This document shows positions 1 through 8,455 of a stretch of DNA of 64,000 bases, piece by piece (the stretch's first letter is position 1; each line of letters opens with the position of its first letter). Source of the stretch: Planomonospora sp. ID67723. Lineage in GTDB: Bacteria; Actinomycetota; Actinomycetes; Streptosporangiales; Streptosporangiaceae. Where the stretch lies: the NCBI RefSeq assembly GCF_015711605.1, contig NZ_JABTEZ010000006.1, positions 1-64,000 of the forward strand, in the 5' to 3' direction. The position numbers and the translations under genes were made by a program. The notes beneath the pieces are model-generated. The model made no database searches. It saw only the letters and a program-made list of their open reading frames with translations, and was not told the DNA's origin.

Positions 1-1308
1 GATCGTGACCAGGCGCGTGGTCAGTACGGGCCGCGTGGCGGTGGTGAGCGTCGTCCGTTCAACCGCGATGACCGTCCTGGTGGCGGGTACCAGGGACGCG
101 ATGACCGTCCTGGTGGTGGATACCGCGCTCGTGAGGACCGTCCCGGTGGTGAGCGTCGTCCGTTCAACCGTGACGACCGTCCCGGCGGGTACCGCGGTGA
201 AGGCGGTTCCCGCACGCGTTACAGCCGTGAGGAGCAGCAGGCCGGAAACTACGAGGCGGCTCCCGCCCGGGAGCGTGAGGAGCTGCCTCCTCTCGCTCCG
301 GACATCACCGCCGAGGAGCTCGACAAGGAGGTTCGCGAGGAACTGCGTTCCCTCCCTCTCGACCTCGCCGATCTGATCTCCCGCCACCTCGTGGCTGCCG
401 AGCGAGCCCTCGGTGAGGAGAACGCCGAGCAGGCATACGAGCACACCAAGGTCGCACGTCGCTTCGCTGCGAGGATCGGCGTGGTGCGGGAGGCCGTCGG
501 CATCGCCGCCTACCACGCCGGGCATTTCGCCGAGGCGCTCAGCGACCTGCGCGCCGCTCGCCGGATGACGGGCTCGGACGCGTATCTGCCGATCATGGCT
601 GACTGCGAGCGCGGGCTCGGACGCCCGGAGCGTGCCCTCGATCTGGTCCGCTCCAAGGAGGCTGAGCGTCTCGACCGGATGGGCAAGATCGAGCTGGCCA
701 TCGTGGAGTCCGGCGCTCGCCGGGACCTCGGCCAGAAGGACGCCGCGGTCGTCACGCTTCAGCGGCTCCCCGAACTGCGTGACAGCCGTCCGCAGCCCTG
801 GTCGGCCCGCCTGGCCTTCGCCTATGCCGACGCGCTGGCCGACGCGGGCCATGAGGGCGCGGCCACCGACTGGTTCGGCCGGGCGATGGCCTTCGACGAG
901 GACGGCGAGACCGATGCGGCTGAGCGCTACGCGGAGCTGACCGGCGCAGTCATCGAAGACCTGGAAGAGGACCTCGACGACGAGATGGACGGAGACGAGG
1001 CGGCCGACGAGGCCGATGAGCTCACCGGTCCGGTCGAGGACGACTTCGAGGGTGAGCTGGAGGAAGACCTCGAGGACGCTGAAGACGGCTTCGAGGGCGA
1101 CCTGGAGGAAGACCTCGAGGAGGGCGAGGACGAGTCCGCCGTCGAGACGGTGGAGGAAGTGCCGCCCGCCGCCGAGGAGAGGGCCGCGGACGACAAGCCC
1201 GCGGAGAAGATCGAGACCGGCGTCGGCCCGGCCTTCATCGAGCCCGACTTCGGCGACATTCTCGATGACGCCGACGACGAGGCCGAGGACCAGACCGGCG
1301 AGAAGTAG
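1..1308 (+). CDS. TPR-type protein, 5' end outside window
   Basis: The frame is open from the first base, so the start lies upstream. About 435 residues are visible. The first 80 or so are low complexity and rich in Arg, Gly and Asp, with repeated units such as RDDRPGG and ERRPFNR. A helical middle part of about 250 residues follows and resembles degenerate tetratricopeptide repeats (for example YHAGHFAEALSDLRAARR). The last 110 residues are strongly acidic and contain two copies of a Phe-Glu-Gly-(Glu/Asp)-Leu-Glu-Glu-Asp unit. TPR proteins usually scaffold protein contacts; the target here is unknown. An arginine-glycine head and an acidic tail could bind nucleic acid and basic proteins, but that is inference. 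A strong hairpin follows the stop codon. Confidence 0.75.
   Translation, partial: DRDQARGQYGPRGGGERRPFNRDDRPGGGYQGRDDRPGGGYRAREDRPGGERRPFNRDDRPGGYRGEGGSRTRYSREEQQAGNYEAAPAREREELPPLAPDITAEELDKEVREELRSLPLDLADLISRHLVAAERALGEENAEQAYEHTKVARRFAARIGVVREAVGIAAYHAGHFAEALSDLRAARRMTGSDAYLPIMADCERGLGRPERALDLVRSKEAERLDRMGKIELAIVESGARRDLGQKDAAVVTLQRLPELRDSRPQPWSARLAFAYADALADAGHEGAATDWFGRAMAFDEDGETDAAERYAELTGAVIEDLEEDLDDEMDGDEAADEADELTGPVEDDFEGELEEDLEDAEDGFEGDLEEDLEEGEDESAVETVEEVPPAAEERAADDKPAEKIETGVGPAFIEPDFGDILDDADDEAEDQTGEK
40..169 (+). repeat. direct repeats encoding the Arg/Gly-rich head
   Basis: A 25-base segment at 40-64 recurs exactly at 145-169, exactly 105 bases (35 codons) later. Related GATGACCGTCCTGGTGG-type units lie between. 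The repeats keep the reading frame, so they repeat the protein motif ERRPFNR followed by DDRPGG. This is the kind of array that expands or shrinks by slippage. Confidence 0.8.
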
Positions 1309-1356
1309 AGCCCGCCCTGGGCGGGCGAACCGCTCGTCGGCCCAGGCCGGGTCCAC

Positions 1357-1409
1357 GCCCGGAACCGGATGCGGTACGGCAGGCCGCCGTACCGCATCCG
1401 GTTCCGGGC
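1357..1409. terminator. bidirectional hairpin between convergent genes
   Basis: A perfect 24-bp stem (1357-1380 with 1386-1409) closes a 5-base loop (AGGCC). It sits between the stop of the TPR gene and the stop of the convergent metallo-hydrolase gene. It has no T-run, as is common in high-GC actinomycetes. Confidence 0.85.
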
Positions 1410-1420
1410 CGGGGCGCCTC

Positions 1421-2350
1421 TCAGGGCTGGACCCGGTCCAGCCAGTGCAGGATCCCGGCCACGTTCGACGGGGCGCCGCTGAGCAGTTCGAACTGCTCGG
1501 CGGTCGCCTCGTCGGCCTTCAGCGCCGCATAGCGTTCTCTCGTGCGCTCCCTGACCATGGCCACCGCGTGGTCCAGGTCCATGCCCTCCGAGCGGGCCTG
1601 CCGGGTCAGGTCGACCCAGATCCGCAGTTCCTCCGCCGAGCGCTCAAGGGTCGCCTCCACGTCCGTGACCGGCCCGTAGTGGCTGAACAGCAGACGTCGC
1701 GGGCCGAGCGCCTCGAACAACCCGATCGAGTCCAGGGCGGTGCGCAGGTCGAAGTCCGGCGGCGGTGTCGCGGGACGCAGGTCGCCCGTCTGCGGGAGGT
1801 AGACGCCGGCGGCGTCGCCGACGTAGAGGTCACCCGTCGCCGAGTCGATCAGCCCCACATGGTGCTTGGCGTGGCCGGGGGAGTAGTGACTGCTCAGTGT
1901 CCGCCCGTTGCCGAGGTCCACGGCTCCGGTGTCGCCGAGCGCTCGGATGCGGGAGGCCTCCGTGGGGGACAGTTCGCCGAACAGGGTGTCCAGCTTGTCA
2001 CCCCAGACCATCCGGGCGCTGGCCATGAGCCGTGACGGGTCCGCGAGATGGCGGGCGCCCTTCTCGTGCACGACGATCTCCGCCTGCGGGTAGAACGCGG
2101 CGATGTCCCCGACCCCGCCGGCGTGGTCGAGGTGGATGTGGGTGACGACGACCGTGGCGAGGTCGTCCGGGCCGACTCCCAGCGAGGTGAGGGCGTCCCG
2201 GACCACCGGTGCGGAGGTGGACGTTCCCGTCTCGACCAGGCAGGGGCGGTCTCCCAGGATCAGATAGCCGGCCGTGATGCCGGAGAAACCGGCCATTCGC
2301 GTGTCGATCTCATAGACGTCTCCGCCGAGGGCGGTGATGTTGTCCACAGG
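1421..2350 (-). CDS. MBL-fold metallo-hydrolase
   Basis: The 309-residue protein has the metallo-beta-lactamase fold signature THIHLDHAGG (HxHxDH, two-metal site). Further metal ligands are likely in SPGHAKHH and in FSHYGPV. These features match the glyoxalase II / alkylsulfatase-like hydrolase superfamily; the substrate cannot be told. I chose the GTG at 2350 because GAGG lies 7 bases ahead of it and the protein then begins just before the first beta strand. The frame stays open far upstream, but that part is the shadow of the divergent SSB-like gene. The C-terminal 90 residues are helical (RERTRERYAAL). Confidence 0.8.
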   Translation of the reverse strand, partial: PVDNITALGGDVYEIDTRMAGFSGITAGYLILGDRPCLVETGTSTSAPVVRDALTSLGVGPDDLATVVVTHIHLDHAGGVGDIAAFYPQAEIVVHEKGARHLADPSRLMASARMVWGDKLDTLFGELSPTEASRIRALGDTGAVDLGNGRTLSSHYSPGHAKHHVGLIDSATGDLYVGDAAGVYLPQTGDLRPATPPPDFDLRTALDSIGLFEALGPRRLLFSHYGPVTDVEATLERSAEELRIWVDLTRQARSEGMDLDHAVAMVRERTRERYAALKADEATAEQFELLSGAPSNVAGILHWLDRVQP

Positions 2351-2458
2351 CCACCTCAGAGTTGGAACCGGCTTCCCCAGAACGGCGTTCCGGCCATTCC
2401 GGCACAGCCCACATCGTAAAGAGTCGTCCTCGATCGGCAGAGATCGAAGGAGGATTCG

Positions 2459-3082
2459 ATGGATCGCAACGAGGTCGTCCTGGCGGGCCGGCTGCCCGAG
2501 GCAGTGCGGATCAGGACACTGGAGAGCGGCACCAGGCTCGGTGCCTGGCGGCTGATCGTACGGCGCCGGCCGCGCGGGCGCGGTACCCGGGTGGACACCA
2601 TCTCGTGTGTCTCGTTCGATCCCGGAGTCGTCGAGACCGCGGCCGGCTGGCTCCCCGGCGACATGGTCGAGGTGACGGGTTCCCTGCGCCGCAGATGGTG
2701 GGGGAAGGAGAAGTCCAAGGCGTCCGGATACGAGGTCGAGATCTGCTCGGCGAGGCTCGTCGACCGGGTCACCGCGGTTCCCGCCGGAGACGGGGAGCCG
2801 CCCGCCGACGGCCCGCACTCCACCCCCGTTCCGCCACCGCCCCGGCTGCTGCGCTCCCTGGTGCACGCCGGTGCCCCTCTGCTTCCGGAGCGGGTCCCCG
2901 CGCCCCGTCCTGAGCCGAACCCGGCGCCCGCGCAGACTCCGGCGTCCCTCCCAGCGTCCGGCCAGGCGCCGGAGCGCGCCCCGACTCGGGGAAGAGTCCC
3001 GATCGCGGATGACGATCCGGTCGTGCGGAGAGCCGGGAGCGGCTGTCCCGAGCAGGCCCTCAACGGGGCCGTCAGGGCGTGA
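2459..3082 (+). CDS. SSB-like OB-fold DNA-binding protein
   Basis: The 207-residue protein begins like a single-stranded DNA-binding protein (NEVVLAGRLPEAVRIRTLES, then ISCVSFD, then GDMVEVTGSLRRRWW). This fits one OB fold in residues 1-105. The tail is Pro/Ala-rich and disordered, and it lacks the acidic DDDIPF-type tip of replicative SSBs. It is therefore more likely a secondary SSB paralogue than the essential one. The start is well set by AAGGAGG ahead of the ATG. It is divergent from the metallo-hydrolase. Its last 11 bases overlap the end of the convergent DUF1015 gene. Confidence 0.75.
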   Translation: MDRNEVVLAGRLPEAVRIRTLESGTRLGAWRLIVRRRPRGRGTRVDTISCVSFDPGVVETAAGWLPGDMVEVTGSLRRRWWGKEKSKASGYEVEICSARLVDRVTAVPAGDGEPPADGPHSTPVPPPPRLLRSLVHAGAPLLPERVPAPRPEPNPAPAQTPASLPASGQAPERAPTRGRVPIADDDPVVRRAGSGCPEQALNGAVRA

Positions 3083-4349
3083 GCAGCCGCATGAGCAGGC
3101 CGGTGCGGGGTTTGGGGCCGAAGGAGGTGGACTTGCGCGGCACTCGCTCTCCCCGCGCCGCGACCGCGAGCACGTCGTCGACGGCGAGCGGGTTCATCAG
3201 TACGGCGGTGCCGCCGCAGTCCTGCGCGAGCCGTACGGCCGCCTCGGGGTCGTGGTGCACGACGCGCACCGAGTGCTCGTCGTCGCGCATCCCCCACACC
3301 TTGGGCAGAAGGAACTCCGCGAGGATGGAGGTGCTCAGCGCCCGCCACCGGTCCGATCGGCCGGCGGGCATGGCGTGTCCGACCTGGTCCGGGTCGGGAT
3401 CGGTGAGCAGGTGTGCGGGGCCTCCGGCGGCCAGCAGGAAGGCGGGCCCGGCGCTCTTCCGCAGGGCGGCGAGCCCTTCGGCCAGGTCGGCGTGCTCATG
3501 TGCCTGCCACGCCCCTTTGGCGCGGGCCAGTGCCTCGTCGAGTGGCAGGCCCGGGACGACCCGGTGGATGGCCTGCAGATCCGGTGGGTAGGAGCCGGAG
3601 TCCACCAGGAGTGCCAGGCCGAAGTCCCAAGGGCTGGGCCCGTCGGCCGCGTCCCGGGGTTCGGCGGCGTGGTGTTCGGCCTGGAGGGCGCGGTAGGTGG
3701 CGTAGCGGTGGTGCCCGTCGGCGATGAGGGCTTGGCGGGGGCGCAGGTCGGCGGCGACGGCGGCGATCTCGGCGGGATCGGTGACGGCCCACAGCCGGTG
3801 GCCGAGCCCGTCGCCGGTCACGGTCTCGACCAGCGGTGTCCGGGTGGTGGCGACCTCGTCGACGAGGCGGGTGGCGGTGCCGTCGCCGCCCTCGTAGAGC
3901 AGGAAGATGGGCTCCAGATTGGCCTCGGTGGAGCGCATGAGTGCCAGACGGTCGGCCACCGGCCCGGGCATGACGTCCTCGTGCGGGAGGATCGTCCCGC
4001 GTTCCGGGGTGGCAAGGCCGACTTCGCCGATGAGCCCGCGCTGCAGGACTCCCGGGCCGCTCTGCTCGTAGACGTAGATCCCGGGCACCTCGTCGGTGAC
4101 CAGCACGCCGGAGGACAGCCAGGCGCGCAGGGTCTGGCGGGCCTCGGAGTACCGGTGGCGGTCGGCGCCGGGAAGGATCAGCCGCACCACGTTGTTGGGA
4201 TGGGCGGCGAGCAGGTCCCGGATGCCGATCTCGCCGATGAGGTCGTAGGGGGGCGAGGTCATCGCGGCTGGGTCGGCGATTGCGAACCGCACACCGCGGA
4301 ACGGACGTATCACCAGTCCGTCGGGTATCGACAGTTCAGGATTGGCCAT
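3072..4349 (-). CDS. DUF1015 family protein
   Basis: The protein has 425 residues and is recognisable as the DUF1015 family by the opening IRPFRGVRFA, the SPPYDLIG segment and the hallmark IADGHHRYATYRA near residue 225. The biochemical function of this family is not established. The His-His-Arg motif is family-typical and may be catalytic. No membrane segment or signal peptide is visible. Two ATGs three codons apart (4349 and 4358) are possible starts and neither has a strong ribosome site; I use the inner one. The 3' end overlaps the convergent SSB-like gene by 11 bases, leaving no room for a terminator between them. Confidence 0.8.
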   Translation of the reverse strand: MANPELSIPDGLVIRPFRGVRFAIADPAAMTSPPYDLIGEIGIRDLLAAHPNNVVRLILPGADRHRYSEARQTLRAWLSSGVLVTDEVPGIYVYEQSGPGVLQRGLIGEVGLATPERGTILPHEDVMPGPVADRLALMRSTEANLEPIFLLYEGGDGTATRLVDEVATTRTPLVETVTGDGLGHRLWAVTDPAEIAAVAADLRPRQALIADGHHRYATYRALQAEHHAAEPRDAADGPSPWDFGLALLVDSGSYPPDLQAIHRVVPGLPLDEALARAKGAWQAHEHADLAEGLAALRKSAGPAFLLAAGGPAHLLTDPDPDQVGHAMPAGRSDRWRALSTSILAEFLLPKVWGMRDDEHSVRVVHHDPEAAVRLAQDCGGTAVLMNPLAVDDVLAVAARGERVPRKSTSFGPKPRTGLLMRLLTP

Positions 4350-4469
4350 AGGGGGCATGCTGCCATAAAGGCCCGAAACGTCCAGATGCCGCGCCGTGGG
4401 CGTCGCGGTGCCTGGTCCGTTAGGGAACCGGTCAGGTCGGTCGTCTGACGATGAAGGAGGCCTCACACA

Positions 4470-4943
4470 ATGGTCCAAGGACGTGGTGGTCCGTCTGATT
4501 CCCCCGGTCCTGAGTCGGGTGCGCCGGCAGGAGAGGTCTACGACTGGTTTCAGCGGGGGATGAAACTCCTGTCGGAGGGGAGTCCCGCAGCCGCCGCCGC
4601 GTTGCTGGAACGCGCCGCCGACGCCGAGCCCGAGTCGCGGAGCATCCGCGAGGCACTCGCCCGCGCCCAGTTCAACTCCCATCAGTACGCCGACGCCGCC
4701 GACAGCTTCCGCTGGATCGTCGACACCAACCCGACCGAGGACTACGCCTATTTCGGCCTGGGCCTCTCCCTGTGGAGGACCGGGGACATGGAGGCCGCGC
4801 AGGAGCCGCTGGCCATCGCCGTGGCGATGCGGCCCGACCAGCGGCACTACGTCTCGGCGCTGAAGAGCGTCCGCGCCACGCTGAACGCCCGCAGGAACGA
4901 TCCGGAAGGCCGCTGGAAGGAGCACATCCGGCGCACGGACTGA
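4470..4943 (+). CDS. small TPR protein
   Basis: The 157-residue protein is made of about three tetratricopeptide-like helical hairpins: RGMKLLSEGSPAAAAALLERA, then ALARAQFNSHQYADAADSFR, then YFGLGLSLWRTGDMEAAQEPL. Such proteins act as adaptors. GAAGGAGG sits 9 bases ahead of the ATG, so the start is firm. It precedes the HAD phosphatase gene on the same strand, 74 bases away, and may be cotranscribed. The partner is unknown. Confidence 0.75.
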   Translation: MVQGRGGPSDSPGPESGAPAGEVYDWFQRGMKLLSEGSPAAAAALLERAADAEPESRSIREALARAQFNSHQYADAADSFRWIVDTNPTEDYAYFGLGLSLWRTGDMEAAQEPLAIAVAMRPDQRHYVSALKSVRATLNARRNDPEGRWKEHIRRTD

Positions 4944-5017
4944 TCGGGTGAGCGGATACGCCGTCATACGAACCTGGAGAGTGAGCGGGTGCCCCCGCGG
5001 ACTGGTGGAATGATCAG

Positions 5018-6052
5018 GTGCACTCACAGACGCTGATCGACGCCTACGACACCCTTCTGCTGGACCTGGACGGGGTGGTCTACCTCGGCCGCGACGCCGT
5101 ACCGGGAGCACCGGAGGCGTTGCGGCTGGCCGGGAGCCGCGGCGTACGGCTCGCATACGTCACCAACAACGCCTCCCGCACCCCCGGTGCCATCGCCCAG
5201 CACCTGAGCGCGCTCGGTGCCCCCGCGGACCCGGAAGACGTGGTCACCTCCGCCCAGGCGGCCGCCCGGCTGGTCGCCGAGCGGGTCGGGCCGGGTGCGG
5301 CGGTCCTGGTCGTCGGAGGCATGGGCCTGCGCGGCGCGCTGCGCGCCCACGGGCTGCGCCCGGTCACCACCGCGCTCGACGAGCCGGCCGCGGTGGTGCA
5401 GGGCATCGCCCCCGATCTCTCCTACGGCCTGCTGGCCGAGGGCGCGCTGGCCGTACGGCGGGGCGCCCTGTTCGTCGCCGCGAACGCGGACGCGACGATG
5501 CCGACCGGCAGGGGCGAGCTTCCCGGAAACGGCGCCATGACCCGAGTGATCGCCACCGCCACCGGGGTGGAGCCGATCGTCGCGGGCAAACCGGAGCCGC
5601 CGCTGCACCGCGAGTCGATGCTGCGGACGGCGGCTCAGCGGCCGCTGGTCGTCGGCGACCGGCTCGACACCGACATCGAAGGAGCGGCCAACGCCGGAGT
5701 GGACAGCCTGCTGGTGCTGACCGGAGTCGCGGGCCCGCTCGACCTGCTGACGGCCGGACCCCGGCACCGCCCGACCTACATCGCCGCGGACCTGTCCGCC
5801 CTGCACCGTCCGTATCCGCAGCCGCAGCGAAGCGAGGGAACGTGGCACTGCGAGGGATGGACCGCCCGCTGGGCGGACGGTGAGGGCCTCCTCCTGGACG
5901 GACGGGGGAAGACCGTCGACGGCCTGCGGGCGGCCTGCGCCGCCGTCTGGGAGGCCGTAGGCGGCGGCGCGGCCGCCGAGGACGCCGTGGAGGCCGCCCT
6001 CGGCCCGTCCCTCCTCGGCACGGCGGTGCCGGAGGGCGGCCCCTCCCGGTAG
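5018..6052 (+). CDS. HAD-IIA family sugar-phosphatase-like hydrolase
   Basis: The 344-residue protein is a NagD-type haloacid dehalogenase superfamily phosphatase. Motif I is LLDLDGVVYLG (nucleophile Asp), motif II is TNNAS, and motif IV is VVGDRLDTDIEGAANAG. The GMGLRG and VAGKPEPP segments are typical of the class IIA cap and core. Family members dephosphorylate small sugar phosphates or nucleotides. The last 80 residues (GTWHCEGWTARW...) are an extra actinobacterial extension. The GTG at 5018 has only weak upstream purines. It is convergent with the SCP2 gene. Confidence 0.85.
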   Translation: MHSQTLIDAYDTLLLDLDGVVYLGRDAVPGAPEALRLAGSRGVRLAYVTNNASRTPGAIAQHLSALGAPADPEDVVTSAQAAARLVAERVGPGAAVLVVGGMGLRGALRAHGLRPVTTALDEPAAVVQGIAPDLSYGLLAEGALAVRRGALFVAANADATMPTGRGELPGNGAMTRVIATATGVEPIVAGKPEPPLHRESMLRTAAQRPLVVGDRLDTDIEGAANAGVDSLLVLTGVAGPLDLLTAGPRHRPTYIAADLSALHRPYPQPQRSEGTWHCEGWTARWADGEGLLLDGRGKTVDGLRAACAAVWEAVGGGAAAEDAVEAALGPSLLGTAVPEGGPSR

Positions 6053-6065
6053 GAGACCGGCGGTC

Positions 6066-6413
6066 TCACAGGAGCTTGCGCAGGCGGAGGAGGTCCCCGA
6101 AGCTGGCGTCGATCTTGACCCGGCCGCCGAACACGGCACGCCCCATGTCGAGCTCTCCGTTGACCAGGGCGACCAGGTCGTCGCTGCCGATGGTCAGCTT
6201 CACCTCGGCGGGCGCGCCATCGGCCGGTGGACGGTCTTCGAACGGGCCGAGGCCGCCATGGTGGATGCGGCCGTGGAAGGTGACCCCGAGGTCACTGATA
6301 TGGCAACTGATCGTGCGCTCGACCACGTGCTTCGCACGGCTCTCCTGGTCAACCTCGTCGAACTGCTCACCGAGTTTCCGCAGTGCCACCCGGCACTCGT
6401 CGACGGTCGCCAT
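6066..6413 (-). CDS. SCP2 sterol-binding domain protein
   Basis: The 115-residue protein matches the SCP2-type lipid-binding fold. It has a beta-rich middle (RTISCHISDLGVTFHGRI) and the closing sequence VALVNGELDMGRAVFGGRVK, where SCP2 proteins carry a Gly-Lys-hydrophobic pattern. It probably binds a hydrophobic ligand non-catalytically. AAAGGAG stands 9 bases ahead of the ATG. Its 3' end faces the HAD gene with a 13-base gap. Divergently, the basic-tailed protein gene begins about 120 bases upstream. Confidence 0.75.
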   Translation of the reverse strand: MATVDECRVALRKLGEQFDEVDQESRAKHVVERTISCHISDLGVTFHGRIHHGGLGPFEDRPPADGAPAEVKLTIGSDDLVALVNGELDMGRAVFGGRVKIDASFGDLLRLRKLL

Positions 6414-6536
6414 CGAGTGGCGCTCCTTTCTTTTCGGACCGGCCCGAATCCCTCTCGTCTACGGACGGTAGCGTTCCACATAGACACAATGCGCGATCCA
6501 GCACGCGGGGGTGTGCTGGAAGAGGAGGCTTCTGCC

Positions 6537-7445
6537 ATGGTGTTCGAAGCACTGCGGGGGTACGTGCAGGGGGCTACCGGTCTCACGGAGATGACAACGA
6601 GCAAGGCCACCGCGATAGTTCGCGAACTGCTCGCCTCGGGGGAGACGGGCTTGTCCCAGATGTCAGGCCAGGTCGACAAACTGGCCAAGGAGCTCGTCTC
6701 GACGGGCAAGGCCAACCGCGACCAGCTCAACGAGCTGGTCAGAGCCGAGGTGGACGGCCTGCTCGGCAGGCTCGACCTGGTCCGCAGAGAGGATTTCGAC
6801 CGCCTCGGATCCCGGATCGCGGACCTGGAGGCCAGGCTCGCCGCGGTCGGCGGGCCCTCCGCGTCCGAGGGCGCCGCATCCGGGAGCAGATCGGGGAGCG
6901 GTACGTCCCGGGGCACGGCGACCAAGGGCACGGCGACCAAGGGCACGGCGGGAGGGGCGACCGCGGCGCAGACGGCGTCCGCGATCAAAGCCGCCACGGA
7001 CGACAGGGCACCCGCGGCCAAATCCGCCGAACCGGTGAAGGTCGCCGCGACGCGGTCGAGGCCGCCCAAGGCCGCCGCGGCCAGCGCGCCGGCGGGCAGG
7101 GCGGCCGCTACGCGAAGCCGTGCCACGACCAGGACGGCTCCGGCGGAGAAGGAGGCCGTGGTGACCGCGCCGGCGACCCGGACGAGGAAGACGGCCGCGC
7201 AGAGCGCCTCGGCGGCCAAGGAGAAGAAGGCGGCCGGGAAGAGGACGGGGAAGACGGCGGCGCGGGAGACCGGGGAGGCTCCCGCGGCGGGGGCCGAAGG
7301 GACGGCCGGGGCGACGGGGACCGCAGGTTCCGATACGGTCAGGGGATCCACGGGCGGGACGGCGCGCGCGCCGCGTGCCCGAAAGGCCGCCACGACGGCG
7401 AAGACGGCTGAAACGACCAGGAGCACCTCCGGAGGGAGCACATGA
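6537..7445 (+). CDS. phasin-like protein with histone H1-like tail
   Basis: The 302-residue protein has a helical first third with heptad-like spacing (VDKLAKELVSTGKANRDQL, then FDRLGSRIADLEARLAAV). A long Ala/Lys/Thr/Arg-rich tail follows from about residue 105, with units such as KTAAQSA and KKAAGKRTGKTAAR. The layout resembles PhaF-type phasins, which pair a coiled coil with a histone-H1-like tail. No PHA synthase gene is in view, so a role in granules is only a possibility; DNA or envelope binding is equally open. GAGGAGG is 8-9 bases ahead of the chosen ATG. Two exact 15-base repeats lie at 6911-6940. The stop overlaps the next start (ATGA). Confidence 0.7.
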   Translation: MVFEALRGYVQGATGLTEMTTSKATAIVRELLASGETGLSQMSGQVDKLAKELVSTGKANRDQLNELVRAEVDGLLGRLDLVRREDFDRLGSRIADLEARLAAVGGPSASEGAASGSRSGSGTSRGTATKGTATKGTAGGATAAQTASAIKAATDDRAPAAKSAEPVKVAATRSRPPKAAAASAPAGRAAATRSRATTRTAPAEKEAVVTAPATRTRKTAAQSASAAKEKKAAGKRTGKTAARETGEAPAAGAEGTAGATGTAGSDTVRGSTGGTARAPRARKAATTAKTAETTRSTSGGST

Positions 7446-7615
7446 CGGACCTGCCGCAGGAGACCGGCGACGAGCGGGTGGACGCCGCGCTGGGCGGCCT
7501 CACCGTGCTCGGTGACCTGCCCGTAGCGGCGCACGTGGCCGTGTTCGAGGAGGTGTTCGCCGGGCTGGAGCAGGTGCTCGCCTCGGTGGACGACACCCCG
7601 GACCAGCCGCGGTGA
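7442..7615 (+). CDS. small acidic conserved protein, 57 residues
   Basis: This short frame begins at the ATG of the ATGA overlap with the preceding gene and ends at the TGA that overlaps the GTG of tlyA. It is therefore translationally coupled on both sides. The product begins MTDLPQETGDERVDAALGGL and ends in a helical segment (FEEVFAGLEQVLASVDD). It is acidic, has no Cys and no membrane segment. Codon use is strongly G/C-ending, as in its neighbours. Its position suggests a partner of tlyA or of the upstream protein, but its function is unknown. Confidence 0.7.
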   Translation: MTDLPQETGDERVDAALGGLTVLGDLPVAAHVAVFEEVFAGLEQVLASVDDTPDQPR

Positions 7616-8430
7616 GCCGCAGGGCACGCCTCGACAGCGAGCTCGTCCGCCGGAAGCTGGCCCGTTCCCGCGAGCACGCGGCCCAGCTCATCGAGGCGGG
7701 CCGGGTCACCATCGGCGGCCAGCCGGCCGCCAAGCCCGCCACGCAGGTGGACACCGCCTCGGCGATCGTGGTCGCCGAGGCGGCGGAGGGGCCCGACTAC
7801 GTCTCCCGCGGGGCGCACAAGCTGCTCGGCGCACTGGCGGCGTTCGGCCCGAAAGGGCTGACCGTCGCGGGGCGGCGCTGCTTGGACGCCGGGGCCTCGA
7901 CCGGAGGCTTCACCGACGTGCTGCTGCGCAACGGCGCGGCGCACGTGCTCGCCGTCGACGTCGGGTACGGTCAGCTCGCCTGGTCGTTGCGGACCGACGA
8001 GCGGGTCACGGTCATGGAGCGGGTCAACGTCAGGGACCTGACCCCCGACGTGGTCGGCGAGGCTCCCACGCTGATCGTCGGCGACCTGTCGTTCATCTCG
8101 CTGCGGCTCGTGCTCCCCGCCCTGACCGCCTGCGCGGCCCCGGAGGCCGACTTCGCGATGCTGGTCAAGCCCCAGTTCGAGGTCGGCAGGGAGCGGGTCG
8201 GCGCGGGCGGGGTCGTCCGCGACCCCGCGCTGCGCGCCCAGGCGGTGCAGGATGTGGCCGAGGCCGCGCAATCGCTCGGCCTGACCGTGCGGGGCGTCAC
8301 CGCGAGCCCGCTGCCGGGCCCGTCGGGCAACGTCGAGTACGTCGTCTGGCTGGGCAAGGGAGAGGGTGCGCCGCCGGTCGCGGACGTGCCCGCCGAGATC
8401 GAGCGCGCAGTGGCGGAAGGCCCCCGATAG
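7612..8430 (+). CDS. tlyA: TlyA-type rRNA 2'-O-methyltransferase
   Basis: The 272-residue protein starts with an S4 RNA-binding domain (RLDSELVRRKLARSREHAAQ). A Rossmann methyltransferase domain follows, with the SAM loop DAGASTGGFTDVLL and the catalytic-type residues in GAHKL, VGDLSFISL and LVKPQFEVG. TlyA proteins methylate cytidines in 16S and 23S rRNA, and loss causes capreomycin resistance in mycobacteria. The GTG start overlaps the stop of the 57-residue gene. nadK begins 25 bases downstream. The last 15 residues form a variable tail. Confidence 0.92.
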   Translation: MSRRARLDSELVRRKLARSREHAAQLIEAGRVTIGGQPAAKPATQVDTASAIVVAEAAEGPDYVSRGAHKLLGALAAFGPKGLTVAGRRCLDAGASTGGFTDVLLRNGAAHVLAVDVGYGQLAWSLRTDERVTVMERVNVRDLTPDVVGEAPTLIVGDLSFISLRLVLPALTACAAPEADFAMLVKPQFEVGRERVGAGGVVRDPALRAQAVQDVAEAAQSLGLTVRGVTASPLPGPSGNVEYVVWLGKGEGAPPVADVPAEIERAVAEGPR

Positions 8431-8455
8431 TGGAAACCCCCCGAAAGGGCAGGAA

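Noticed and set aside
1-170. Transposon or mobile element ends in the repeated segment at the left edge
   Set aside because: The repeats keep the reading frame of the gene and encode a regular low-complexity protein segment. No transposase or target duplication is seen.
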